Origin: Candidatus Pristimantibacillus lignocellulolyticus
GTDB taxonomy: Bacteria > Bacillota > Bacilli > Paenibacillales > Paenibacillaceae
Assembly: GCA_023639215.1 (NCBI GenBank)
Contig: CP097899.1
Coordinates: 193,501 to 257,500, forward strand
Reading direction: 5' to 3'
DNA length: 64,000 nucleotides
In this document: positions 56,643 to 64,000 of the stretch, piece after piece
Layout: every line of letters begins with the position of its first letter
How positions within the stretch are numbered: the first letter of the stretch is position 1
The notes under the pieces: generated by a model
Told to the model about the DNA's origin: nothing
The model's database searches: none
Seen by the model: the letters and a program-made list of their open reading frames with translations, nothing else
Position numbers and translations under genes: made by a program

Positions 56643-59600
56643 CTAGCTTGCTCCATCCTTCTGCTCTTGGTTGTACAACATATTTAATAATACGGATTTA
56701 TTAGGTAGAAAATGAACAATCTCCTCTTTGCTGATTGGTCTACTAATATAATACCCTTGAATGTAATGACAACCTAATTCGTCTAATAACTCTAATTGTG
56801 TGCTGTCTTCTACACCCTCAGCAACGATACGTAAATCAAGGCTTTTTGCAATATTTATTATTGCATTTACAATTTTATATCCCTTATCATCAGTTACCAT
56901 TTCCCGTACAAAACTTTTATCAATCTTCAAAATTTCAATCGGGAAGTTTTTCAATACAGATAATGATGAATAACTAATACCAAAATCATCTATTGCTACG
57001 GATATACCAATTTTTCTAATCTCTTTAATTACATTCAATACAATATGAGATTGATCTATAATCGTAGTTTCTGTAATTTCAAATGTCAGATGAGCAGGAT
57101 TCATCCCTGTTTCCTCTAATATAGCTCTTACTGAGGACAAAAATTGAATAGACTTCAACTGTAGCCCCGAAATATTAATCGATATTTTGATCGGGTCATA
57201 ACCTTGTCTAATCCATTCCATCCCTTGTACACAAGCTGCACGAATGACCCACGCTCCAATAGGAACAATTAACCCAACAGATTCTGCAATAGGAATGAAT
57301 TTGTCTGGAGATAGAATGACACCACTTTCAGTCCGCAAGCGAAGTAGTACCTCTATCCCATATATACGTTTTGAGCGTGCATACACTTGTGGTTGATATA
57401 CTAGCATAAACTGATCATTAGCAAGTGCTTCACGTAATATTTTTTCCATCTTACGCTTATCTTGTTGGAAATTAATCATATATGGCTCATATCTCATAAA
57501 ATTATTTTTACCGTTATGTTTCACTTGATATAATGCAATATCCGCTTTCTTCAACAAATCATCGTATTCTTGTCCGTCACTAGGATATAAACTAATCCCC
57601 ACACTAACTGATAGGTTGATATCACGATTCATACCTACAATTCGCTCTGTAATAGACTCAGATATTTCTGCGGCAAATACATCAATCTCGTCAACATGCT
57701 CATATTGGAATAGGATTACGAATTCATCTCCACCAAAACGAGCTATATGATCGCCTGGTCTAATACAACGTGTCAGCACATCAGAAAGTGTTTCTATTAT
57801 ATCATCGCCAACATGATGACCATATAAATCATTAATTAGCTTAAAATTATCAATGTCCAACACACATAATGCAAATTCACGACTGCCGTCATGTATGACT
57901 TGCTTTATTTCCTCGTAGAACCTTCTTCTATTAACTAGACCATTTGATAGTTCCTCTATATCATTATTATTTCTTAATTTAGATATATCTCGGATTGAAC
58001 CAATTAATTTCTGGATATTTCCAATATGATCTCGTGTACTTTCAGCGCTAATAATAGCATAGTAATATTGTCCATTATTAATTTGAATTCTTAATTCTGT
58101 ATAGAATGGTTTATTATCACGAAAATGCTCATAGAAATGTTTCTTGAGATGACTTACATCATCGGGATGGACGAATTCTTCTAAGCCTAGTAATGTTGTT
58201 GGCTTCACTTGAAAACTAAGATTTCGATTCAGCCATACTTTCTTCTTATCAAAGTTCACTTCAAATAAGATATCATCACTTAATCGGGTAATGACATCTT
58301 GCCGTTCAGACAGCTCTTGATGTTGTTTCCTAAGTGTTGCGGATTCATCTAGTAATGCAAGTCTATCAAATGTGTTAGCTACTATATCAAAAAGATGTAC
58401 TATTCTCATATATTCAGAAAAACGCTGCTCTGTCTTACTATGAGATGTACCAAACGAAAGTAAGCTCCAATTATTTTGTGTTAGTCGATAAGGAAGTACA
58501 TAGACAACCTCATTATCTGATTTCAGTTGTTGTGATGAAAATATTGGAGGGTTAGCGGGAAGTGTATCATATTCCTTCAGATTAATATGTTTTAATTCAT
58601 TTTTCCGAGTGGTAAAATTAAAATATTCTTTCATTACAAGATGAGGTTGGCCCTGAGTGTTATAACCTTGTTGCCCTGTAATTGAACCCCAATTAAAATA
58701 ATTTTCTAGTAAATCAGCAATATCTCGAATCCTCTTAAATTGGTAACTTAAAATATATCTGTTAAATTCATAGTTTACATTATTTTCATTGCGAAGAGCG
58801 TTAATGTGATTCACATATTCGAATTGTACTGTAGTACTCTCTTTACTATTTTTATTCTCTTTGATCTCTTTAACTTCACTAACATCCCCGTCGTCACAAC
58901 CACATGATTTACGTGTAATAAGTGTACAATCAATAACATCTAGTTTAAATGGTTGAGGTTGATCTATACGATTCACTAAATTTTCCACTGCTCTCATCAA
59001 TACAAGATCTAAATTTTGTTGGATGCTTGTAATAGGTACTTCAGAGTAACGCGCAGTAGTAGAATTATCAAAACCGATTAAAGCAATATCTTCTGGTACA
59101 CGATATCCTTTTTCAAGTAATCTATCTATCATGCCAAACACGCACATACCCGTACTTACTAAGGCAGCTGTTATCGGGAATTTTTCTTTAATAATCTTCT
59201 CGGCCATTTGTTTACCACCGATTACGCTCATATTATCAGAATCAAATATATAATTAGAACGAACTTCTAAGCCTAGTTCGTTCATAGCTGACAAATAACC
59301 TTCATATCGATATTTCATATCGTCCATGTTCATACTTCCTAAGTAACCGATTTTCGTATGACCATGTTTATGTAAATGGAAAATCGCTTCTTTAGCAGCC
59401 TGCTTATTATTTACAACGACCATCCCACTATTCATATTCAACTTTCGAATATCTTTGGCAACCGTTACAACAGGTTTTTTATATACTTCTTCTAACTGCT
59501 TCAAAAAATGATCTTCAACTGCGAAATTAACAACTAACCAACCATCTACTCTTTCCATTCCAATTGGAACATCAAAGTACTTACCGCCTGTTCGAATTAC

Positions 59601-59714
59601 AATTAAATTCACATCAAGTTTCCTAGCAGCAACTTGAATGCCTTCGATTACATCTGTATAATAATTTCCACCTAGAAAAGGAGTTAAGACGCCGATTGTT
59701 CGTTGACGTTGCAT
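56643..59714 (-). CDS. Cytosolic PBP1-type sensor fused to PAS-GGDEF-EAL
   Basis: A 1023-residue signalling protein. Residues 1-270 are a LacI/RbsB-type periplasmic-binding fold without helix-turn-helix or signal peptide (GVLTPFLGGNYYTDVIEGI, IGYLGSMNMDDMKYRYEGYL, ALIGFDNSTTARYS), so a cytosolic sugar-like ligand is expected. A CGC-containing linker and a divergent sensor region follow, then a PAS domain (about 490-590), GGDEF (RFGGDEFVILF near residue 660) and EAL (GIEVLLRLR near 787; TFEITET, IDDFGISYSS and AEGVED intact). GGDEF makes and EAL degrades cyclic di-GMP; both look active, although the EAL motif reads EVL. AGGAGG precedes the ATG. Followed by acpS. Confidence 0.92.
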   Translation of the reverse strand: MQRQRTIGVLTPFLGGNYYTDVIEGIQVAARKLDVNLIVIRTGGKYFDVPIGMERVDGWLVVNFAVEDHFLKQLEEVYKKPVVTVAKDIRKLNMNSGMVVVNNKQAAKEAIFHLHKHGHTKIGYLGSMNMDDMKYRYEGYLSAMNELGLEVRSNYIFDSDNMSVIGGKQMAEKIIKEKFPITAALVSTGMCVFGMIDRLLEKGYRVPEDIALIGFDNSTTARYSEVPITSIQQNLDLVLMRAVENLVNRIDQPQPFKLDVIDCTLITRKSCGCDDGDVSEVKEIKENKNSKESTTVQFEYVNHINALRNENNVNYEFNRYILSYQFKRIRDIADLLENYFNWGSITGQQGYNTQGQPHLVMKEYFNFTTRKNELKHINLKEYDTLPANPPIFSSQQLKSDNEVVYVLPYRLTQNNWSLLSFGTSHSKTEQRFSEYMRIVHLFDIVANTFDRLALLDESATLRKQHQELSERQDVITRLSDDILFEVNFDKKKVWLNRNLSFQVKPTTLLGLEEFVHPDDVSHLKKHFYEHFRDNKPFYTELRIQINNGQYYYAIISAESTRDHIGNIQKLIGSIRDISKLRNNNDIEELSNGLVNRRRFYEEIKQVIHDGSREFALCVLDIDNFKLINDLYGHHVGDDIIETLSDVLTRCIRPGDHIARFGGDEFVILFQYEHVDEIDVFAAEISESITERIVGMNRDINLSVSVGISLYPSDGQEYDDLLKKADIALYQVKHNGKNNFMRYEPYMINFQQDKRKMEKILREALANDQFMLVYQPQVYARSKRIYGIEVLLRLRTESGVILSPDKFIPIAESVGLIVPIGAWVIRAACVQGMEWIRQGYDPIKISINISGLQLKSIQFLSSVRAILEETGMNPAHLTFEITETTIIDQSHIVLNVIKEIRKIGISVAIDDFGISYSSLSVLKNFPIEILKIDKSFVREMVTDDKGYKIVNAIINIAKSLDLRIVAEGVEDSTQLELLDELGCHYIQGYYISRPISKEEIVHFLPNKSVLLNMLYNQEQKDGAS

Positions 59715-59816
59715 TTATTTTCCTCCTTTTACCCCCATAATATTTCTAATATTAGTAAGAAGTATAACATATTATGTAAGGCTAATATATACATTTCATG
59801 AATTGAGAGAAAATAA

Positions 59817-59829
59817 TGAAAGCGTTTCA
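59817..59829. promoter_or_regulatory. LacI/cre-like palindrome upstream of the PBP-GGDEF-EAL gene
   Basis: TGAAAGCGTTTCA is a 13-bp palindrome with central CG, as in operators of LacI-family proteins; it is one base shorter than a standard cre box. It lies about 100 bp before the gene start. Confidence 0.4.
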
Positions 59830-59849
59830 ATAACTTTTTGATATGAAAT

Positions 59850-59882
59850 AAAAAAGCCTATCGCTAATTATGCGATAGGCTC
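59850..59882 (-). terminator. Intrinsic terminator of nadE
   Basis: AGCCTATCGC pairs with GCGATAGGCT around a 7-nt loop; five T residues follow on the minus strand. Confidence 0.88.
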
Positions 59883-59888
59883 TGTCAT

Positions 59889-60701
59889 CTAAATCCCTGG
59901 GATAAGGGATCTTTTATGTTCTGTTTTTAAGTATTGTTTCTCAAGTTTTTCACGTACATCATCTGGAATTTGTTTACCTTCCAAATAATCACTATTATGT
60001 TCGTACGTAATACCAAGCTCATCCTCATCAGTTTGACCATGCCATAATCCAGCAGTTGGTGCTTTAATAAGTACAGCTTCTGGTACACCAATAAATGCAC
60101 CTACTTGGTTGACTTGACGCTTATTCAAGCTACTAAGTGGCGTAATGTCTACCGCTCCATCACCCCACTTGGTATAGAAACCAGTGACAGCTTCTGATGC
60201 GTGATCAGTACCTACAACAAGTAAGTTCATGTCAAATGCTAGTGCATATTGAACGACCATACGAGTACGAGCCTTTACATTACCTTTGCCACCGCGGCTA
60301 ATATGTTGATGTTTTCCGATAGATTTGAACGCATGTTCAACTTCTAATGAAATTTCATCAACCGCTTCTTCAATATTTGTTTCAACTTTATGTGTAAGCT
60401 TGAATGCTTCTGCTACAGCATAGCTATCTGCAATATCAACTTGTTCACCATATGGTTGGAATACACCAAGTGTGATGTACTCTTTCCCAGTTTCGCTGCT
60501 AAGTTCGTCCGTAGCTTGTTTGCATAGTCCTACTGCAACTGCACTATCAAGACCTCCACTTATTGCGATTAACAAGCCAGTAGTCCCCGTATTACGTACA
60601 TATTCTTTTAAGAAGTCGACGCGCTTTCGCACTTCTTCAGCAGCATTAATAGTTGGTTTTACACCAAGTCTCTCAATGATTTGATTTTGTAATGTACTCA
60701 T
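59889..60701 (-). CDS. nadE: NH3-dependent NAD+ synthetase
   Basis: A 270-residue enzyme that amidates deamido-NAD with ammonia and ATP, the last step of NAD synthesis. The PP-loop SGGLDSAVAVGL is at about residues 47-58. GTDHASEAVTGFYTKWGDGAVDITPLSSL and the KAPTAGLW-EDELG region are conserved. Size equals B. subtilis NadE; no glutaminase domain, so free ammonia is used. It has no recognisable ribosome site and starts 3 nt after the bacilliredoxin stop, which suggests translation by re-initiation. Confidence 0.95.
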   Translation of the reverse strand: MSTLQNQIIERLGVKPTINAAEEVRKRVDFLKEYVRNTGTTGLLIAISGGLDSAVAVGLCKQATDELSSETGKEYITLGVFQPYGEQVDIADSYAVAEAFKLTHKVETNIEEAVDEISLEVEHAFKSIGKHQHISRGGKGNVKARTRMVVQYALAFDMNLLVVGTDHASEAVTGFYTKWGDGAVDITPLSSLNKRQVNQVGAFIGVPEAVLIKAPTAGLWHGQTDEDELGITYEHNSDYLEGKQIPDDVREKLEKQYLKTEHKRSLIPGI

Positions 60702-60704
60702 TTA

Positions 60705-61139
60705 TTAACCGCAAAATTTATCAAACGCTGCAGTCAAATCAGCAGAGATGTCAGCTGCAGAACGATTTTCAATACTGTGTCGTTCGATAAAGTATACCAA
60801 TTCGCCATCCTTCATTAGCGCGATGGAAGGTGAAGACGGTGGATATGGAGAGAAATACTCACGAGCTTTTGCTGTTGCTTCTTTGTCTTGACCAGCAAAT
60901 ACTGTAAATAAATGATCAGGTGTAATCTCATGTTGAAGTGCATCAGCTACTCCAGGGCGACATTGACCTGCTGCACAACCACATACTGAGTTAATGACAA
61001 CAAGTGCTGTTCCTTTTGCTGTAGGAAGATTAGCTTCAACCTCTTCTGGTGTACGCAATTCTGTAATACCAACGCTAGTAAGATCATCACGCATTGGTTG
61101 AATCATATCTAACATATATCTTTCAAATGACATGGACAT
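60705..61139 (-). CDS. Bacilliredoxin BrxA/BrxB family
   Basis: A 144-residue thioredoxin-fold protein of the YphP/YqiW family with the active site VCGCAAGQCRPG (CGC, about residue 53). Bacilliredoxins remove bacillithiol from protein cysteines after oxidative stress. The overall pattern RPGVADALQH, FAGQDKEATAKAREYF and PPSSPSIALMKDGELV matches the family from end to end. AAGGGAG lies 8 nt before the ATG at 61139; an earlier GTG is too close. It is coupled to nadE. This supports a bacillithiol-using host. Confidence 0.94.
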   Translation of the reverse strand: MSMSFERYMLDMIQPMRDDLTSVGITELRTPEEVEANLPTAKGTALVVINSVCGCAAGQCRPGVADALQHEITPDHLFTVFAGQDKEATAKAREYFSPYPPSSPSIALMKDGELVYFIERHSIENRSAADISADLTAAFDKFCG

Positions 61140-61210
61140 CCATAACACTCCCTTTGTTTTTGTATCTGATTTCTATTATACCTTTGGAGCATGAATCAGC
61201 GCAACTCGAA

Positions 61211-62890
61211 TCATGAGCTTAGTAGTCGCTTCTCTACCTGCTTCTCAAAAGGAAATAAAATTTGGAAGATCGATCCTCGATCTATATTATTGAGCACTTC
61301 TATATGAGTGTTATGACGTTTCGCTATATCAGCGCATAACGGAAGACCTAAGCCAGTTCCAGTACTCTTTGTTGAAACAAATGGCTCAAATATTTTAATT
61401 TTCATATCATCAGATAAGCCTGGACCCTGATCAGATACAGAGAGAAGTATTCCTTCATTACATATCTTCGTACTAATGTGCAAATGACCGTCTTGATCCA
61501 TGGCTTCCATTGCATTACGAGAAAGATTTAACATAAGTTGCTTAATCTCACGTTCATTAATCGATATAGCAGGAAGTTGATCAGCTAATGTAAATTCCAT
61601 CGTTTGACCTCTTAAGTTAGCATCAGCAAGTAATAAAGGATATAAATCATCAATAACTTTATTGATTTGTTGCAACTCCTTCTTCACTTCACGCTGTTGG
61701 GCTAAGGCAAGAAAATCTGAAATAATCGCATTCGCTCTATCCAGCTCTTCTATAATAATCCGATAATATTCATGTCCCTTTGTACTACTTTTTTCTTCAA
61801 GCAACTGTACAAATCCACGAATTACTGCCATGGGATTGCGTATTTCATGCGTAATACTAGCAGCCATCTGGCCAACTAAACTTAATCTATCCATATGATC
61901 AATTTCATGACGAAGTACATGTAGTTCCGTTATATCTTGAATAAATAAAGATACAGCTACAATCTGCTCATTGTCTTGTGAAAAGATAGGTAAAGCAGAA
62001 TACATAAAGCAATTCTCACCATCAAATTGTGTAGTACTTGCAGCAATTCGGTTCATAAATACTTGGTTTACTAGTTGTGTTATCGAGAGAATTACTGATG
62101 TGGACAGTACTTCATCTAAATTCTGAATAGACCCCACCTGATTACTTACAGGACGAAGATTAGTATGTATCTCATAAGCTTTATTATTAGCATACATAAT
62201 CTCCCCGCTAACATTTACATTAATTATTGAAATCGGGGAGTTTCTAATTACTTGAATCCATGTGTTAGACTCGTAATTAGCGGTGTAGTTCATTGATTGA
62301 TAATAATTTAATAAACGATCTTGCCGCTCTTGTCTAATGAGTACCATAAATGAAAAAAGTATTGTGCAATAATATACAATTCCATATTTGATTTGATCCT
62401 GCCATAAGAAATTACTATGATATCTAATTTGAGCATCTAGACTTTGTACAGAAAGGAAAACGCATACCGTAGTTGCAACAGTAATACTACACAATACTAA
62501 AATAATTTTCCCTCTACTGTGTAAGGTCTGATACTTTGAGTGTACAGTGAAATTTACAATTGAAACTATAAATACATACGATGTAAAAAGTAAGAACTCT
62601 GATCCTGAAGTAAAATACAGTATGTGAAACAATACTCCGCAAACAGCTACCATTGCCAGAGAAAACCTACCTGCGTAAAGTCCAACAAAAAATAATGGGA
62701 TAAGAGCAAAAGAATATTGATAATTATTAATATCTGGCATGAAGTGAGTTTCTAAGATGAAAGAGAATAGCGCAATTGCACTAACCGTTAATTTGCGTAA
62801 AGATTCGGAGTTAACATTCGTAGGATAGAAATACATATATGCAGCGGGTAATGCAGAAATAATAGCGTATAATACAACAGGATAGAACAT
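61211..62890 (-). CDS. Membrane sensor histidine kinase with PAS domain (sporulation-kinase-like)
   Basis: A 559-residue kinase. About six transmembrane helices in residues 1-190 resemble the 5TM/6TM sensor of KinB-type kinases. A PAS domain follows at about 210-325 (IRNSPISIINVNVSGEIMYA). The dimerisation domain has the phosphorylated His in ITHEIRNPMAVIRGF, then ATPase boxes: N in LMLNLSRNAMEAM, G1 in VSDQGPGLSDD, F in IFEPFVSTK and G2 in GTGLGLP. The ITHEIRNP type is that of Kin/phosphorelay kinases. GGGGAG lies 8 nt before the ATG at 62890. No response regulator is adjacent, as is usual for orphan sporulation kinases. A partnership with KapB is conceivable but unproven. Confidence 0.9.
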   Translation of the reverse strand: MFYPVVLYAIISALPAAYMYFYPTNVNSESLRKLTVSAIALFSFILETHFMPDINNYQYSFALIPLFFVGLYAGRFSLAMVAVCGVLFHILYFTSGSEFLLFTSYVFIVSIVNFTVHSKYQTLHSRGKIILVLCSITVATTVCVFLSVQSLDAQIRYHSNFLWQDQIKYGIVYYCTILFSFMVLIRQERQDRLLNYYQSMNYTANYESNTWIQVIRNSPISIINVNVSGEIMYANNKAYEIHTNLRPVSNQVGSIQNLDEVLSTSVILSITQLVNQVFMNRIAASTTQFDGENCFMYSALPIFSQDNEQIVAVSLFIQDITELHVLRHEIDHMDRLSLVGQMAASITHEIRNPMAVIRGFVQLLEEKSSTKGHEYYRIIIEELDRANAIISDFLALAQQREVKKELQQINKVIDDLYPLLLADANLRGQTMEFTLADQLPAISINEREIKQLMLNLSRNAMEAMDQDGHLHISTKICNEGILLSVSDQGPGLSDDMKIKIFEPFVSTKSTGTGLGLPLCADIAKRHNTHIEVLNNIDRGSIFQILFPFEKQVEKRLLSS

Positions 62891-63249
62891 ATAAGAATCT
62901 CCCCTCAGCAAAATAACATCATTTATAGCTTTAGTAGATTTCTGCGGGCAATCATAGCATAGTACTTCTTCTATCTTGATCGGATATATTAATTTACATT
63001 TACATAGTGCGTAATAAGTTTATTCAGATTCAGATAATTCAAGAGGAATGGTTATATTATAGGGTATGTAAAAAAATACGTTCACATGCTGTCAATGCTT
63101 CGCCTATCTTCTCGATTTATGTTAATATCTAGTATACACAATTACAAGCATCTTTTGTGGATTTTTTTTACATATTTAGCCAGTATAATTATGTGCAATT
63201 TATTAGCTTTTTCGACAAGTCATAAATATAAATGAAAATGAGGATTAAT
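62891..63249. other. Intergenic region between divergent genes
   Basis: A 359-bp AT-rich gap holding the promoters of the histidine kinase (leftward) and the flavoprotein (rightward). TATAAT at 63184-63189 is a candidate -10 for the flavoprotein gene, but no good -35 lies at 16-18 bp. No RNA gene or strong palindrome was seen. Confidence 0.4.
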
Positions 63250-64000
63250 ATGTATTACGATATTATTATCATTGGTGCCGGTTCTTCTGGACTAATGGCA
63301 GCTGTAGCTGCAGGAAAAAATAGTACTAACGTCTTGCTATTAGATAAAGGAGACAAGCTTGGAAGGAAATTGGGCATCTCTGGTGGCGGAAGGTGTAATG
63401 TAACTAATGCAAAAGATATTGATGAATTAATCAAAAATATCCCAGGAAATGGAAGATTCTTGTATAGTTCATTAGCTACTTTTAGTAACTATGATATTAT
63501 GAATTTTTTCGAATCTCTTGGTATAGCATTAAAAGAAGAAGATAATGGTCGAATGTTCCCGGTCTCGAACAAAGCAAAGTCGGTCGTTGATGCTTTAGTT
63601 GGAGAAGTTCGTAAGTTAGGAGTTCAGATTAAAGTAAATAGTCCTGTTGCTAAAGTCATTTACAAGGAAGGTAAAGTGGCTGGAGTGGAATTAATTACGG
63701 GAGAAATATATCATTGTCAGAAAGTAATTGTCGCTGTAGGTGGGAAATCAGTACCACACACTGGTTCGACAGGTGATGGATATGCATGGGCTGAGGAAGC
63801 CGGACATTCGATTTCCGAATTATTTCCTACAGAAGTTCCACTTGTGTCAAGAGAACACTTTATTGCAGGCAAAGAACTTCAAGGATTGTCCTTACGGGAT
63901 GTCACTCTTTCTGCTTGGAGTTTAAAGGGAAAGAAACTGATTACACATCAAGGAGATATGATCTTTACTCACTTTGGAATTTCTGGCCCAATAGTCCTTC
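63250..64000 (+). CDS. HI0933-like NAD(P)/FAD-dependent oxidoreductase, N-terminal part
   Basis: The gene runs off the right edge; 250 residues are seen. It begins MYYDIIIIGAGSSGLMAAVA, an FAD-binding Rossmann motif (GxGxxG), followed by LLLDKGDKLGRKLGISGGGRCNVTN, which is specific for the HI0933/YhiN/BaiN flavoprotein family. The AVGGKSVPHTGSTGDGY and FTHFGISGP blocks are further signatures. Members are poorly characterised flavin reductases. GAGG lies 6 nt before the ATG at 63250. No stop occurs before the window ends. Confidence 0.93.
   Translation, partial: MYYDIIIIGAGSSGLMAAVAAGKNSTNVLLLDKGDKLGRKLGISGGGRCNVTNAKDIDELIKNIPGNGRFLYSSLATFSNYDIMNFFESLGIALKEEDNGRMFPVSNKAKSVVDALVGEVRKLGVQIKVNSPVAKVIYKEGKVAGVELITGEIYHCQKVIVAVGGKSVPHTGSTGDGYAWAEEAGHSISELFPTEVPLVSREHFIAGKELQGLSLRDVTLSAWSLKGKKLITHQGDMIFTHFGISGPIVL

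Overview
The window comes from the chromosome of a low-GC, endospore-forming Gram-positive bacterium, most likely a member of the Paenibacillaceae. Supporting signs are an alpha/beta-type small acid-soluble spore protein behind a sigma-G-like promoter, the cortex morphogenetic gene cmpA, kapB, bacilliredoxin, strong AGGAGG ribosome binding sites, frequent TTG/GTG starts and a Bacillus-like block ydcI(tex)-cmpA-sprT-tRNAs. There is no rRNA operon, intact insertion sequence, prophage or CRISPR array. The species assignment is inference.

Layout. 1-4100: end of a yfhP-like gene, a SASP, a ylaF-like membrane protein, a chemotaxis receptor without an external sensor domain, and a secreted CAP-domain protein with a perfect cre box upstream. 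4370-10050: sugar catabolism (Gfo/Idh/MocA oxidoreductase, TIM-barrel isomerase, GH31 alpha-xylosidase) next to a divergent AraC regulator; their intergenic region holds an 11-bp inverted repeat carrying both -10 boxes. 10100-18000: hflKC, a HAD phosphatase, an aldehyde dehydrogenase and a DUF2339 membrane protein whose N-terminus carries about 26 copies of a 13-residue Gln/Asn/Pro repeat. 18100-27400: accessory region with an ABC transporter, methyltransferase, lipoprotein, proline dehydrogenase with divergent MocR regulator, a gene remnant, and a FrnE/NmrA/SDR set facing a TetR regulator. 27600-28600: five tRNAs (Asn, Ser, Glu, Lys, Leu) in three units, each with its own promoter and terminator. 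28600-37100: sprT-like, cmpA, tex, a metallo-beta-lactamase/thioredoxin pair, DedA, and an M23 peptidase overlapping a bactofilin gene. 37400-52300: gltB, a two-domain SGNH hydrolase, kapB, a UgtP-like glycosyltransferase, a YqaA-like protein, an NlpC/P60 hydrolase, a CDF transporter, an ABC-F protein and a CvfC/YpgR-like protein. 52370-64000: transglutaminase-like protein, KDPG aldolase, mutY, a lipoprotein cytochrome c, acpS, a cytosolic PBP-PAS-GGDEF-EAL protein, nadE, bacilliredoxin, a membrane histidine kinase and the start of an HI0933-like flavoprotein.

The most unusual signal lies between the genes: several families of dispersed, strongly palindromic repeats whose paired arms differ between copies but remain complementary. 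One family (29079, 44357, 51041) has a 10-bp stem and a 24-nt loop ending 3-5 nt before the Shine-Dalgarno sequence of sprT, kapB and cvfC. A second family (14931, 35052, 50841) is about 170-200 bp: two or three 34-35-bp direct repeats, a 12-14-bp hairpin and a terminal segment complementary to the repeats. A third family (32234, 43782) is about 130 bp. These could be regulatory RNA elements, non-autonomous mobile elements, or both; the sequence alone does not decide.
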